Source of the DNA: Phascolomyces articulosus
Taxonomy: Eukaryota > Mucoromycota > Mucoromycetes > Mucorales > Lichtheimiaceae
Direction of reading: 5' to 3'
Assembly (NCBI GenBank): GCA_025677815.1
Contig: JAIXMP010000020.1
Location: 744,001 to 808,000 of the forward strand
Length of the DNA stretch: 64,000 nucleotides
Below, piece after piece: positions 11,546 through 23,187 of this stretch (within the stretch, counting starts at the first letter, position 1; every line of letters starts with the position of its first letter). The notes below the pieces were generated by a model. That model had not been told where the DNA came from, did not search any database, and saw nothing but the letters and a program-made list of their open reading frames with translations. The position numbers and the translations under genes are program-made.

Positions 11546-11699
11546 GCGACATTTATATCCAAAAATGTGACATTATTACAAAAAATGCGACTTTATACTT
11601 TAAAAGGTGCGATAAAAACTTTGCTGCCAAGCGACATTGATTTTTATATGTACGCGACATTAATTTTTACAGAATACATTGCTTTTTGGAAACCCTGTA
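11546..11699 (+). repeat. GCGACATT short repeats and probable transposon end
   Basis: GCGACATT occurs at 11546, 11631 and 11654, with close variants GTGACATT at 11567, GCGACT at 11587 and GCGATAA at 11609. The block ends in GGAAACCCTG (11688-11697) followed by TA. In reverse this is CAGGGTTTCC, the kind of terminus flanked by a TA target site expected for Tc1/mariner elements. I did not find a matching left end. Confidence 0.45.
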
Positions 11700-12397
11700 T
11701 TAATGAAATTTATAATAATAATGAACCTTCTTTTTTACAAAAACTTCACGACATGAACGTAATCGTATTACTGCTACCTTGTACTAGTCAAAAAGTTATA
11801 CATAGTCAGCATAATATTTATCTATAATATAAGTTTATGAGTGTTCAGATGAAATATGTTTGGTAGCATTATAAGATATAAAAATAAAGTCTGCCAACAA
11901 CCCCGCTATTACATTTTATGTATGTTATATATTGTTGGCAATTGGGAAAATAAAAAGAGCGAGTCAGTTTCTGTATTGGGAAATCAAGCATCTCTTTGTT
12001 TCTCGGTATACAAATCGAAATCGAAAAGGTTGTTTCTGGTTATACATACGCAGTACAAGAGAGAACACACAACTTTTTTAAGCTTTTTTTAGCAGACTTT
12101 TTACATATCTTTATACACACACACCCCTCAAAAACTAAAAAAAGTTTCTTTTCTGAGTATCTTTTTTCCTTCCACACTTTTTTTTTCACCTTTTTTTTCT
12201 TCTACCCAATTCACCACTCTTTCATATTCATTCACTCACTCATTCCCCCCTCCTTCCTTCTTTTTTCTCTCTTCTCATTCTTCCCGCTCTATTTCCCTCT
12301 TTCTTCTTCATACCATACATATATATACTTTTTTTTTGTAATTTATATTAAAAACGAAAAACGAAAGAGAATATATATATATATATAAAACAGGCAC
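11700..12397. other. Intergenic; pyrimidine-rich leader of the PAK-like gene
   Basis: A 9-base inverted repeat (TGCCAACAA at 11892-11900, TTGTTGGCA at 11932-11940) lies in the first half. From about 12100 to 12330 the plus strand is strongly C/T-rich with poly-T runs, a common style for fungal promoters and 5' leaders. The PAK-like start codon follows a short (AT) run at 12398. Confidence 0.5.
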
Positions 12398-15222
12398 ATG
12401 GGAAACACATTAACTACACCTGCTTCTACGCATCCAGCTCCATCCCATCATACGACAAGTAATATATCGAGTTCAACCCCTAGTGCAACTAAACGTACTT
12501 TTCATCATCAACCCGATTCACGACCATCTACTGCCGGACTTTCACCATCAGGGCATAGTAGTTTAAGGAAAATGGAATCATCTTCAACTTTATCCAGTGT
12601 AGCTCGATTCTATAATCATAATAATCATTCAGGTACTTCCATGTCTTCCAAGGTCAGTAAATCCAGTGGATGGCGAAAACAACACAACCACCAACAACAC
12701 CAACCACCGGAAAAAATTATGGATATCGGTAAACCAACACAATTTGAACATGGTATTCATGTTGAATATAATAAAGATAATGGAAGATATATGGTAAAAA
12801 TTCATATTGTGATAGAATGAACAAGAAAAAAAGGTTGAAGAAGAGGGAAATCATCATTGGCTTACCTTATGTTCTTTTTTCCAACTGTCAATAAATTATT
12901 TATTATAGGGATTACCGGATGTATGGCAACAATCTTCGTTACCAAGTGATGATATTTTGGATACAAATTATATTACACCACATCTTGTACCTCACCCCGT
13001 GGATTCACGACGTAAATATCTCTCTTCTTATATTTTAAGCTTTTTGCAAAAAAAAAAAAAAAAAAAAAAAAAACGTGTTTTTATTTTAATGAGCTGATAA
13101 AATAATATATATATACATACATTATATTTCTTTATAGCCACACAACGTCAACCCAATCATCATCACCACAATCATAACCAACCACAATCACCATCACAGC
13201 ATCATCAGCATCATAACCACCATCATTCATTAAAAAAATCACCCTCGGTCATTGGAAAACCATATAATATACAACACAATGTACACGTCCAAGTGGATAC
13301 ACAAGGAAAAGGATTTATTGGATTACCGGATGAATGGCAACGTATTTTAGCCGCTTCAGGTGTACCTGATGAAGTAGTGATTGCTCATCCTAAAACTGTA
13401 AAAAGCATCATGCAAGTACGCATGCCCGATTCATTGCAAGCCAAACAAATATTACCTGATTCACCTCATTCACCTCATGAAAGTCGAAACAGTCCAGATC
13501 CTAATCATCGAAAGGGGTTACCCGTAGGTTATGCGCCACCTACCCGAGCCAGATCTTCCAAATTACTACAATTATCCAATTTATCACGAAATAATTCCGT
13601 CACAGCAGTAACAACGAATGTCACAGCATCACCTACACCTCCTCCATTGATGAGTGATGAACCTCTTGGTAAGTAAAATAGATGATCCATAAAATGATGG
13701 ATTTTTGTGTGAACTCTTTTTCATTAATACGTATGTTTGTGTGTTTGTGTTTATTTGGTTTCTATTCAGATGATATGCCACCCATTGCATTAGCTGCGTC
13801 AGAAAGTCATCTTTCTTTAGATTCAAGTTTTATTGGTGAGAATTTTTATTTTTATCATTTTGTTTATGCATGATGGTAAAAAAAAACCTGTGTACTCATC
13901 TGAATTTCCTTTTTAGACGACATCATCGAAAATGCAGACCCAAATACTGTTTATAACGAATTTGTGTTGATTGCCGAAGGAGAATCGGGACCTATGTATG
14001 CTGCTAAACATATTGCCACGAATCGATTGGTAAGACTTATTTCTTTCTTTTATTTGTATATATATCATGTTTGATATTTATATTCATTTAATGATATTAT
14101 TAGGTTGCTATCAAAAAAATCAATAAATCTGCAAAACAAAAATTGAGTAAAATTCGAAATGAATTAACTACGATGAAAATGAGTCGACATCCCAATGTGG
14201 TCGAATACATTGGCTGTTATTCTACCGAAGATGAAATTTGGGTATATATCGATTTCTTTCTATCTTATCAAAGGTTTCTTTATTATGTTTCAAAACTAAA
14301 TAGTTCTGTTAAAAATTTAATTAGGTTGTTATGGAATGTATGGACGTTTCGCTTGCGGATGTGATTGCAGTAAATATGGAAGATGAAAGCACAGATCATA
14401 TTGTACAAGAAGCCATCATGGCACGTATTGCACGGGACCTTTTACGTGCATTATGTCGAATGCATCGATTACATCGAATTCATCGAGATATTCGAAGTGA
14501 TAATGTATTACTCAATTTACGTGGCGAAGTCAAACTTTGTAAGTCTTATATATATATCCTACCGGAACCTTTTTTTTAATTGATAAACGGAAAAGATTCT
14601 AATTTATCGAGTTTCTATTCCAATTTCTATAGCTGATTTCAGTCATTGTGCTCAATTGACCAAATTACAACCCAAACGCAATTCAATCATCGGAACACCT
14701 TATTGGATGGTAAATGTTGGAAAAAGATGGAAGGGGGTTTTTTTAAAAAAAATTAAACATTTTCCTAACCAATATATATATATAATTTAGGCACCTGAAG
14801 TGATCAAAGGACAAGAATATGATGCAAAAGCAGATATTTGGAGTTTAGGTGTTCTGATAATGGAAATGATGCAAGGCGACCCACCTTATGTTGAGTATCC
14901 ACCTTTACGTGCTGTATTTTTGATTGCTTCCAATGGATTACCTGCATTACCTGAATCAGATCGATATTCTACAGAACTCAAAGAATTTGTTCAATTATGT
15001 ACCATGACGGAACCTGCTGATCGACCGGATGCGGATGGATTACTGAAACATCCATTTTTATCCAATGTAGCCAATACAGAAGAAATGGTGACATTGATTG
15101 AAGAAACTCGAAAATTGGAATTACAACGTCAAGAAAAAGAAGACGATGATGATGATAACGAAGAAGAGGATGAAGAGGATGTAGACGCCATTGTACAAGA
15201 TCTTGCCATTTCCAATTCTTGA
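12398..15222 (+). CDS. PAK/STE20-like kinase with two CRIB domains and altered active site
   Basis: Nine exons: 12398-12793, 12909-13011, 13138-13668, 13770-13835, 13917-14029, 14104-14241, 14325-14538, 14633-14709 and 14791-15222, giving 689 residues. The start MGNTLTTP fits an N-myristoylation signal (Gly2, Thr6). Two Cdc42/Rac-binding (CRIB/PBD) modules follow: IGKPTQFEHGIHVEYNKDNG then GLPDVWQQ near residues 110-145, and IGKPYNIQHNVHVQVDTQGK then GLPDEWQRILAASG near 285-325. The kinase domain (about 380-640) keeps the ATP Lys (VAIKK), the helix-C Glu, HRD, and GTPYWMAPE. It differs elsewhere: the Gly loop reads AEGESGPMYAAK, the catalytic loop HRDIRSDN (Lys to Arg), and DFG reads DFS. The tail is acidic (EDDDDDNEEEDEE). 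PAKs act downstream of Rho GTPases in polarity and MAPK signalling. Whether this one is catalytically active is uncertain. Confidence 0.93.
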
Positions 15223-15980
15223 GCAATCAACACAGCACCATGATCTTTTATTATTATTACTAAGGCTCATATTTCTTTTTTTTTTATTAATTATATACCA
15301 TAAACTAATTTTCTTTTCACTCATTCTATTTTTTTTTTTTTTTTTTTTGCATATGTACTCTTTCATTTTATCCCCCTCAAACCCCCACTTCACTTTTTTT
15401 CAAAGAAACACCTCTCACACTCCTCCACACATTACAAGCTCTTTTAATAACAACTACCACAATAACAATAACATTTCTTTCCAATTCATATATTATATAT
15501 ACATATATAAACCATTTATATTTTCGTCCCACCCCCTTCTCTCTCTCACACACTTTTACACACACAAAAAAAATCACACTCACTATCACTTCACAACAAT
15601 TATTCATTTTTTTTATCACAATTCACATTATCATACACTCAATCACAATCACACAACAACAAAATCACACTCACTTAATAATATTTGTTAATCGTATTCC
15701 TTTTGCAACAACATTCATTTACATTTTATTTTGTCCATGACATCTTGATGCGCAGTATTCAGTAGTTATAAGAATATGAGTAAGAATGAATAGATGAACT
15801 ACATTTTATATATTCTGGAAACTTCTTTCATGCAAATTACGTGTATAAACCTTATAGCATTGAAATATTTAGAATGCGGCGCAGCATCTATTGAATACCC
15901 TTATTTGATTTAACTACTTCATTAGATCGATAAAAATATTTATATTACATCTTTTACCTCATATAAACACAAACGTAACC
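15223..15980. other. Intergenic between PAK-like kinase and endonuclease V
   Basis: The first part is a C/T/A-rich 3' flank with CA-rich stretches up to about 15690. The second part is AT-rich and holds the endonuclease V promoter. No gene seen. Confidence 0.5.
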
Positions 15981-16929
15981 ATGGTATCCACATTTGATCA
16001 TGATCCTTCAGCAGCTCAACGCGAGTTATGGAAAAAGTATATTACATGAATCACTTTATTATTATTGCTGACACTACTCCATAGTCTTATAAACTAAAAT
16101 ATAAATTATTGAATAGTGAACAGATTGCGTTAAGTGCACGCATTAGTTGGCATGACGATCATCTCGATTTTGATTCAGAAACATTGGAAGGATTAAAATA
16201 TGTAGCAGGAGTCGATTTAAGTTTTCCAGAAAATGATTTCGAACATGCCCTTGCATGTCTTTCCATTCTCTCATGGCCGAATCTTGAGGTATATATAAAT
16301 ATATATATATATAAACCCGTCCCTATTTATATTCCGTATAACTCATCGTCATGCATCTTTTATTATTATTACAGGTCGTTCATACCTCTTATTTAAAAAC
16401 CGAACTTCATTTACCATATATTGCCGGGTTTCTTGCTTTTCGAGAAGTCGATCCACTTTTAAAACTATTAAACCAACTGAAACAAGAACATCCTGAATAC
16501 TATCCCCAAATCATCCTAGTCGATGGCAACGGTCGTTTACATCCAAGAACTTGCGGGATTGCTTGTCATCTAGGTGTATTGGCCAATATCCCCACAATTG
16601 GCGTGGCCAAAAACTTTCTCGTGATCAAAGAACAAGACAGTGGTGAAGAACTCACTATGAGTCATGTCAAGCAAGAATGTCGTACAGAACTTTTGAAACG
16701 TGGTGATTATCATTTGCTTCAAACAAAACAAACTATTTATGGCGCAGCATTACGTTCCACCAATGAAGCACCTAACCCCATCTATGTGAGTCAGGGCCAT
16801 CGTGTGAGTCTTGCTACGGCTATCAAAATGGTCCTAGCTTGTTGTCATTATCGTATTCCAGAACCCATTCGAAGGGCGGATTTGGATAGCCGAGCTTATA
16901 TTCGACAATTACAACAACATCATCAATAA
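15981..16929 (+). CDS. Endonuclease V (inosine-specific nuclease)
   Basis: Three exons, 15981-16036, 16117-16288 and 16375-16929, give 260 residues, normal for the family. Conserved motifs are in order: YVAGVDLSF with the first catalytic Asp, AGFLAFREVDPLL with the catalytic Glu, ILVDGNGRLHPRTCGIACHL with the second Asp and the HPR..G.A.H motif, and IPTIGVAKNFL. Bacterial Nfi cuts DNA near deaminated adenine (hypoxanthine), while animal ENDOV acts mainly on inosine in RNA; which applies here cannot be read from sequence. No signal peptide or targeting signal is evident, so cytosol or nucleus is likely. The ATG at 15981 gives a short 18-codon first exon (MVSTFDHDPSAAQRELWK) whose splice restores the family's helix before ALSARI. 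Confidence 0.94.
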
Positions 16930-17510
16930 ACAAATATATGTATCTATACGAGTTGAATAATTTTTGTAAAAATAAAATAATCCTAGGTTTATTAAAAAAA
17001 AATCGAATAACTGTTTTTTTCATATTATATAATTATAATAGTCCATGTGTCTCTCTTTTATTTTAATGAATGAATGAATGAATTATGCATGATTTTCAAT
17101 GGGCAATCACCCCATTTCTACTGGTTTGTATTACATCAATCCCCCTTTAAAAAATTATGATGTAATCAATATATCCACTGTTATCATGGAAATAAGACTA
17201 TTGTTGCTCAATTGTAATAAACAAAAAAAAAAGCGAAATCGTGCGCGGTGAATATATATATAAAATGAAAAGGATCGACATATATTCCTATATAGAAATT
17301 AACAGGTAGAAAATGGATTACTATAAACCATTCTATCTAAAACATGTTCCTATTAGCTGTATAGTAGAACAAAAAGGAAAAACATTTCCTTCATTTTGAT
17401 TACTTTTCTTAGTTGAATTTGCTTGTTATACAACAATTATTCTTTTTTTTCTTTTTTTTTTTTTTTCCAATTTGTTATATAGTAATCCTTTCATTATTAT
17501 TCCCTATTAA
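16930..17510. other. Intergenic, no gene seen
   Basis: AT-rich spacer with a TGAA run near 17067 and a pyrimidine-rich tract at about 17440-17500 directly before the next start codon, consistent with a promoter or leader. Confidence 0.5.
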
Positions 17511-19621
17511 ATGATCTGGTCGTTACCATTAAAGATCATTTATTCCATCACGATATCGTGCTTGTTTGTAGTTCCAGCCATTGTTGGTTATGCATTGCAA
17601 ATCCACGTGACACAAAGATCCTTTTGGGCATTAGGTGTTTATGGTACAGTCGTATTTTGCTTTATTTTATTACAATTATCCTTTGCGTCATTGAACAGAT
17701 TTTCGTTATGGCGGTTCCGGAAGCGAAATCCGCCTCCTATATCATCCTCATCATCTGCAACAACAACAACAACAATGACGACAACGACAAGTGCGACTAT
17801 CACCACAAATAATAACAGCAAACAAGAACATCAACAACATGATGATGATAATAATAATAACTTGACGACGATTACAACAACAACAGCTACTACCACAGAA
17901 AATCGACGGAAAGCAACCAAAGTAGGATTAGCAGTGGTGGGATACCGTGAAGAGCCAATGCTCTTTGCACAATGTTTAGAATCGATTCAACGATTAGAAT
18001 ATCCGGATCCTATCAAGATTGTCGTAGTTGTCGATGGGAAAGATGCACAAGACCATGAAATGGCCAGTATTTTCGAAAAGACATTCCCTGGGAATCCCGT
18101 GGTTGTTTTACCTTACTTGCTAGCAGACAAAGAAGGAGAAGAAGGAGGCATTGGAGGTTTGGAAACCAAACAACATAATGAAAAGGACAACAGAATAGCA
18201 CCTTTGTCACCATCACCATCACAACAACAACAACAGCGATCACAGCAAGAAAGACCCCAATCTTCTGCAAGTCATAGTAGTAGCACGCTCCAAATCAAAG
18301 ACGGAATAATCTTACCTACCGATACCCGAGCAGTATGCTATCTACAACCTCATCGTGGGAAACGACATGCCATGTATACTGCGTTCAGAGTATTGATGGC
18401 AGCAGGATGTGATGCCGTCATGTCGACTGATTCCGATACCCGATTCGACCCACAAGCTTTGATTGAATTGGAACGAGCATTGTATTGGCATCCCAATATA
18501 GGTGCATCCGCAGGCGATGTTAGGATCTGGAACTATAAAGATGGTCTTTTAAGTTTCATGTCATCGTTGCGTTATTGGATGGCATTCAATATTGAACGGG
18601 CTGCTCAAAGTTTCAACCGATGTGTGACATGTGTTTCGGGTCCCATGGGACTCTATCGAACCAATGTATTAGCCGAAATCTTGGATGATTGGATTAAACA
18701 ACGTTTTCTTGGCATGGAGTGTACTTATGGAGATGACCGGTAAGTTCAATTTATGTATACATCAATGTATTTTCCCTCGCTCCCCCCCTCTCCTACCCCC
18801 CACTTTTTTTTCTTTCCTTGTTTAAAACCAAAAACAAAATAGAAATGCATTACATATATACGCATATGTCTAATATAAACTCATCCACCATCATCATCAT
18901 GTATCATCATGTGAAATACATATATATATATAGACATCTTACCAATCGAGTGTTAATGCGTGGTTATCGTGTGGTGTACACACATTATGCTTATTGTGAG
19001 ACAGAAACCCCCACACAATTCTTACGATGGTTCAAACAACAAACACGATGGTCCAAGAGTTTTTATCGAGAATTAATTTGGAATGCTAAAAGTTTACATA
19101 AACATAGTCCATGGATGGCGGCTGAATTATTTTATCAAGGCGTTTACCCTTTTGTTTTGTTATTCTCCATCTTTTATATTCTTTGGGCACATGCGCCGCT
19201 GGTCTTGGCAGTTTGGCTTGTTTCTTTAATGGCCATTGCTAGTATCAAAACCATTTATTCTTTGTTGGTAACACGCTCCATTCGTTTCTTGGCTTTCCCT
19301 TTGTATTCCATTTATTATTTGACGGGACTCGTACCGGCCAAATTGTGGGCCCTTGTTTCGTTGTGGGATGTAGGATGGGGAACCAGTGCTCGATCAGCAT
19401 CTGAAAGAAAATTAGAAAATGTCTTGTGCTTACAAATCAAGGAAGCATTGCCTATTGTGCTTTGGGTACTTATTATTGTTGCTGGCATTACATATAATTT
19501 GGCCGTCTTTTTCTTGAGTCCATCCGCCAGTTTACAAGGATTCAATGGGCATACTCCAAACTTACAACCTAATGTACCCGATCCGAATAGTATCGTATTT
19601 TATCCGAATAATAATTATTAA
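17511..19621 (+). CDS. Hyaluronan-synthase-like GT2 membrane glycosyltransferase
   Basis: Two exons, 17511-18739 and 18934-19621, give 638 residues. Two N-terminal membrane segments (about residues 8-28 and 38-62) are followed by a GT2 domain with VVVDGKDAQD and the DxD-type STDSDTRFDP. Next come GDDRHLTNRVL spanning the intron, the processive QxxRW motif as QQTRWSKSFYREL, and several C-terminal membrane spans. The closest family I recognise is class I hyaluronan synthase of vertebrates: KRHAMYTAFR, SSLRYWMAFNIERAAQSF, CVSGPMGLYR and GWGTSARS all have counterparts at the same places. Such enzymes polymerise UDP-GlcNAc and UDP-GlcUA at the plasma membrane; fungal relatives could instead make another polymer such as a chitin-like chain. 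Two low-complexity inserts (Thr/Asn/His-rich near 85-125, Gln/Ser-rich near 210-265) are unlike the animal enzymes. Confidence 0.9.
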
Positions 19622-20416
19622 TAATTAGAATATCATCCACTATTATCATCATCATCATCGTCATAGTAACAATAACATCAACACACAACGACTAATATAT
19701 AGCATAGAAAAACACACACACACACACACACACACACGTTAGTAATGAAACTATTATGTAATGATTTTTTTTAATAATGAGGATTATATTTTTTTATAAC
19801 AAAACACTTTTTTTAACACATGAAAAAAAAAATGAAACGTAAAAGAAAAAAATTCAATACAATAATATTCAAAACTGTACAAAAAAATATGCGAGTTGGG
19901 GAAAAGCTAATTCAATATAAATGTGATAAATGTTGTGTAATAATAAATGTAATGTTTTGAGAGCTGATTGTAGATAGTGTATATGATAATATATATATGT
20001 GTGTATATAAAGTATAATGTATAAAAAAAAGACTAATTATAATGGGATGTAGAAACAAGAAAAAAAACATGGTTGGAGAGGGGAAGAAAAACAAAAGAGA
20101 ATATTTGGAGTCATTTGGTAAAAAGAAAAAGGATTATACTATAACAAAAATTATTGATTTAGGAGGGAAAAAGTTGTTGTTGCATGCTGATATGAAATGA
20201 AGAAAGAAATAAGCAAACGAATATTGTATATAGACAATAACAAGGAAAAAAAAAAAAAGAAAGTTTGAAAATAGACACAGAAAAAGAGAGGGGAGGAAAA
20301 AAAATGATGTTGTCGATGGTGTTGTTGGATGTAATAGTAATAATAGTAGTAAAGAAGAAAATGATGCTTTGGAGTAAAAATAATAATATAAAAGAAGAAA
20401 AAACGTGAGAAGTTCC
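19622..20416. repeat. Convergent intergenic region with CA microsatellite
   Basis: 3' flanks of two convergent genes. It contains an (AC)n microsatellite at about 19712-19737 and many A-rich runs. No gene seen. Confidence 0.55.
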
Positions 20417-22413
20417 TTATTGAGCGTAAATATGATTGAATGAATTCCAAGGTGATGTGTTGCTTGTCACGACGGTTGAAGTTGTTGTCGATTCTGTCAC
20501 AGGGTGATGATTATCAAAAAGTTTTGACGTTGATGAAAACAAACTATCATCACGCATAAGCCAATCCAATGACGAAGATCTGTTTTGATACGTTCTTTGA
20601 AGTAAGGATGATGGAAATACAGATGACTGCTCATATGATGTTGGTCGTGTTGGTTGACGCACTGAAGAAAATCCACTGTAATTCGAAACAAGTGATGCTC
20701 TAATAGATATTTATAAATATGTGAGTCATTTTTCATACTAAAATAGCAAAAAAAAAAAAAGTAATTACCGTTGTTTTTGTTGTTCTTCCAACTGTTGTTG
20801 TTGTTGTTGCTTTTGGGCTTGAGCAGCAGCATTAGCAGCCGTAGCAGCCGCGGCGGCCGCAGCTGCCGCAGCAGCGGATTTGTCATTCTGAGATCGACCC
20901 CAAGAAAGACGAATTCTTGAATTACCAATTTGATATCCGTTCATTTGTTGAATCGCAGTTTCAGCCGATAATCTCGATACAAATTGAACAAATCCGCAGC
21001 CTTTTCCAGGAGGAATTTTTGTATACACAATCTCACCAAAGGGACTAAAATATTGTCGTAATTCATCTTCACGAATAGGAGCTGATAATCCACCTACAAA
21101 GACTGTAGTATTATTAGGATCATTGGCTTGCATAATAGGTGATTTAGATTGAGGTGAAATCGATGTAGGTGATGCTGGCATCATGATATTATTCGTCATT
21201 GTCGTCGTTGTGTTCATCATTGTTGTTGATGTGGACTGTTGTGATTGTTGCTGTTGTTGATGATGTTTCGGTGTTGCCATTGAAACACGAATAGGACGTT
21301 GACAAATATGCATGCCTTGCATTTCAATTAAAGCTCGTTGTTGTTCCATAGGATCAGAAAATCGTACAAACCCATAACCACGAGACAATCCTGTACGAGG
21401 ATCTGTCATGATCTTTGCTGATTTGCATGAAAGATAACGGCTTGCAAAGGCCGACTAATAAATATATGAATTATATTTAAGGTTTAGTTTTTCTTTTTAT
21501 CTTATTGTAATATACTACGGAACCAAAAAAAAAAAAAAACTCCACTACTATTCTATTTCAAGTCCGAAAATAGAAAAGCTTACCAAGAGCATCGGTTCGG
21601 TGCAATCGGGACTAAGGTCTCCAGCAAAGATTGAGTATTCAGGTTGTCGATCCTCACTAAAATCATGATTCATTAAAAAATAAAATGAGTGAGCTGTTTT
21701 TTTTCTTCTCCTTCTTACTCTATTGAGAAAAAGAAGTACCCAAAAAAGAAAATAATATAAAAGAGAAAAAAAACGCCTGACTTACCGTCGGTCAATCAGG
21801 CCACCACCTGACGCCCAATTGAGCTTAAACGTCTTGTGAGTATTTGGAATGACGGCACCATTGAAAGCATTGAGCGCAGCAGCTGCACTTGCGGTTGATC
21901 CAAAATCAACAAAAGCATAACCTGCACTAGCACTATATGAAACAAGAATAATATGAATAAATGATATAACAAATAGAAATGGTGAAAACATTAACAACTT
22001 TTTTTTTTTTGTTTGTTCTTGTAAACTTATTGTTTCCCGAGATTATGCAGCAAATAAAAAAAAAAATAATAACTTACGAGGTCACTTTATCTCGAATGAC
22101 TTTGACCATGACTTTTTCGTTTAAATTATACCAAAGTTGTTGAATATATTGTTCATCCATCCAAGCTTCAAGATCACCCATCCTAATTAATTAAAAAATA
22201 TAATGTCAGTCATGGTGTGTGAGTGTGTTAAAAAAAATGCCAAGGGGGAATAAGGGTATTATAAAAGGGGTTAAAAGTTTACCATAAAGTGGTCTTTCTC
22301 ATTTCAGGCAAGACCATGGGGATTGAGAATTGAGTTGGAGAAGTAGCGGGAGTGATTGTTGTTGGGGAAGTTGAAGTTGTTGTTGTAATTCCAAAGTCTA
22401 ATGCAAAAGACAT
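20417..22413 (-). CDS. Three-RRM RNA-binding protein (Nam8/Csx1/TIA-1-like)
   Basis: Six exons, 22283-22413, 22078-22182, 21786-21932, 21584-21656, 20769-21454 and 20417-20699, give 474 residues. RRM1 (about 40-125) starts TTLWMGDLEAWMDE with RNP1-like AGYAFVDFGS. RRM2 (about 135-215) has YSIFAGDLSPD and RGYGFVRFSD. RRM3 (about 265-340) has TTVFVGGLSAPIREDELRQY and GCGFVQFV. This three-RRM spacing and the first-RRM 'WMGDLE' signature are those of yeast Nam8 and Ngr1, fission yeast Csx1 and plant RBP45/47. These proteins bind U-rich RNA and act in U1-dependent splicing or in mRNA stability. A Gln/Ser/Thr linker precedes RRM3, and poly-Ala then poly-Gln follows it. The start is uncertain: the frame stays open upstream to 22620, but that part is low-complexity, so I use MSFALDFG at 22413. 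Confidence 0.9.
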
Positions 22414-23187
22414 AAATGCTGAAAAAAAAAGTGTTTGTAATGAAAAAAAAGAAGAAAGTAGAAGAAAAAGAAAGAGAAAGAAAGTTTTGAAACAAAAAGA
22501 CACACAAATCAATTTTTTAAAGTGTCTGTGAGCCAAAAAAATAATAATAATAATAATGTCTGTTTGTTGCTTTTTTAAATTATCCTTATAATAATAATAG
22601 CCGTGGCCTTTTTTAATCATTCACATGAGTCATTATTCTTTCTCCTCCTTTCTCCTTAAAGGTTGTTATTGTTAGTATTATTAAATATTACTACTATGAC
22701 TATTTTAACTTACGCAGCAGTAGTAAATACAGTTTGGATTGATTGGTTATGTCAGTATTACGTTACGTTATATATATATATATATATATCAAGAGATCAA
22801 TTTGTTGTTATGGACTTTTTATAATCTTTGGGTTTCTTTGTTAAAAAATAAATAAAGTGGAATTAACTTGTTTCTTTTTTCCTGGTCACCTCGAAAAAAA
22901 TAATAATAGGTAATATAATAAAAATAAAAATAATAAAAAAAAAAGAACAAAAAATAACTACATAACAAATAAGTACAAAAAAAATCAAGTAATTAATACT
23001 AGAGTGAGTGAGTGAGTGAGTGAGTGTGTAATAATATATATGTATAATAGTAATAATAATAATAATAATGGTGGAGTGTGAGTTAAAAACAAAGTGTGTG
23101 TGTGTGTGTCAAAATATAAAATGTAGTATGATAATAAGAATAAGGAAATATATATGTAAAAATAATAAAAAGAATGAATAATGATGC
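22414..23187. repeat. Intergenic with TA and GTGA-type microsatellites
   Basis: Spacer between the RRM gene's 5' end and the 3' end of the GPI inositol-deacylase gene. It carries an (AT)n run at about 22769-22790, a (GAGT)n run at about 23002-23027, an AAT run near 23050, and a (GT)n run near 23095-23110. No gene seen. Confidence 0.55.

Noticed and set aside
15191..15691. 166-codon plus-strand frame rich in Phe, His and Leu
   Set aside because: It overlaps the end of the PAK-like gene and its pyrimidine-rich 3' flank; composition explains the open frame.
19705..19740. Candidate CRISPR or telomere-like repeat
   Set aside because: It is a plain (AC)n microsatellite with no spacers.
20151..20450. 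Minus-strand frame with many Phe and Tyr
   Set aside because: Made of A/T-rich 3' flank downstream of the RRM gene with no domain.
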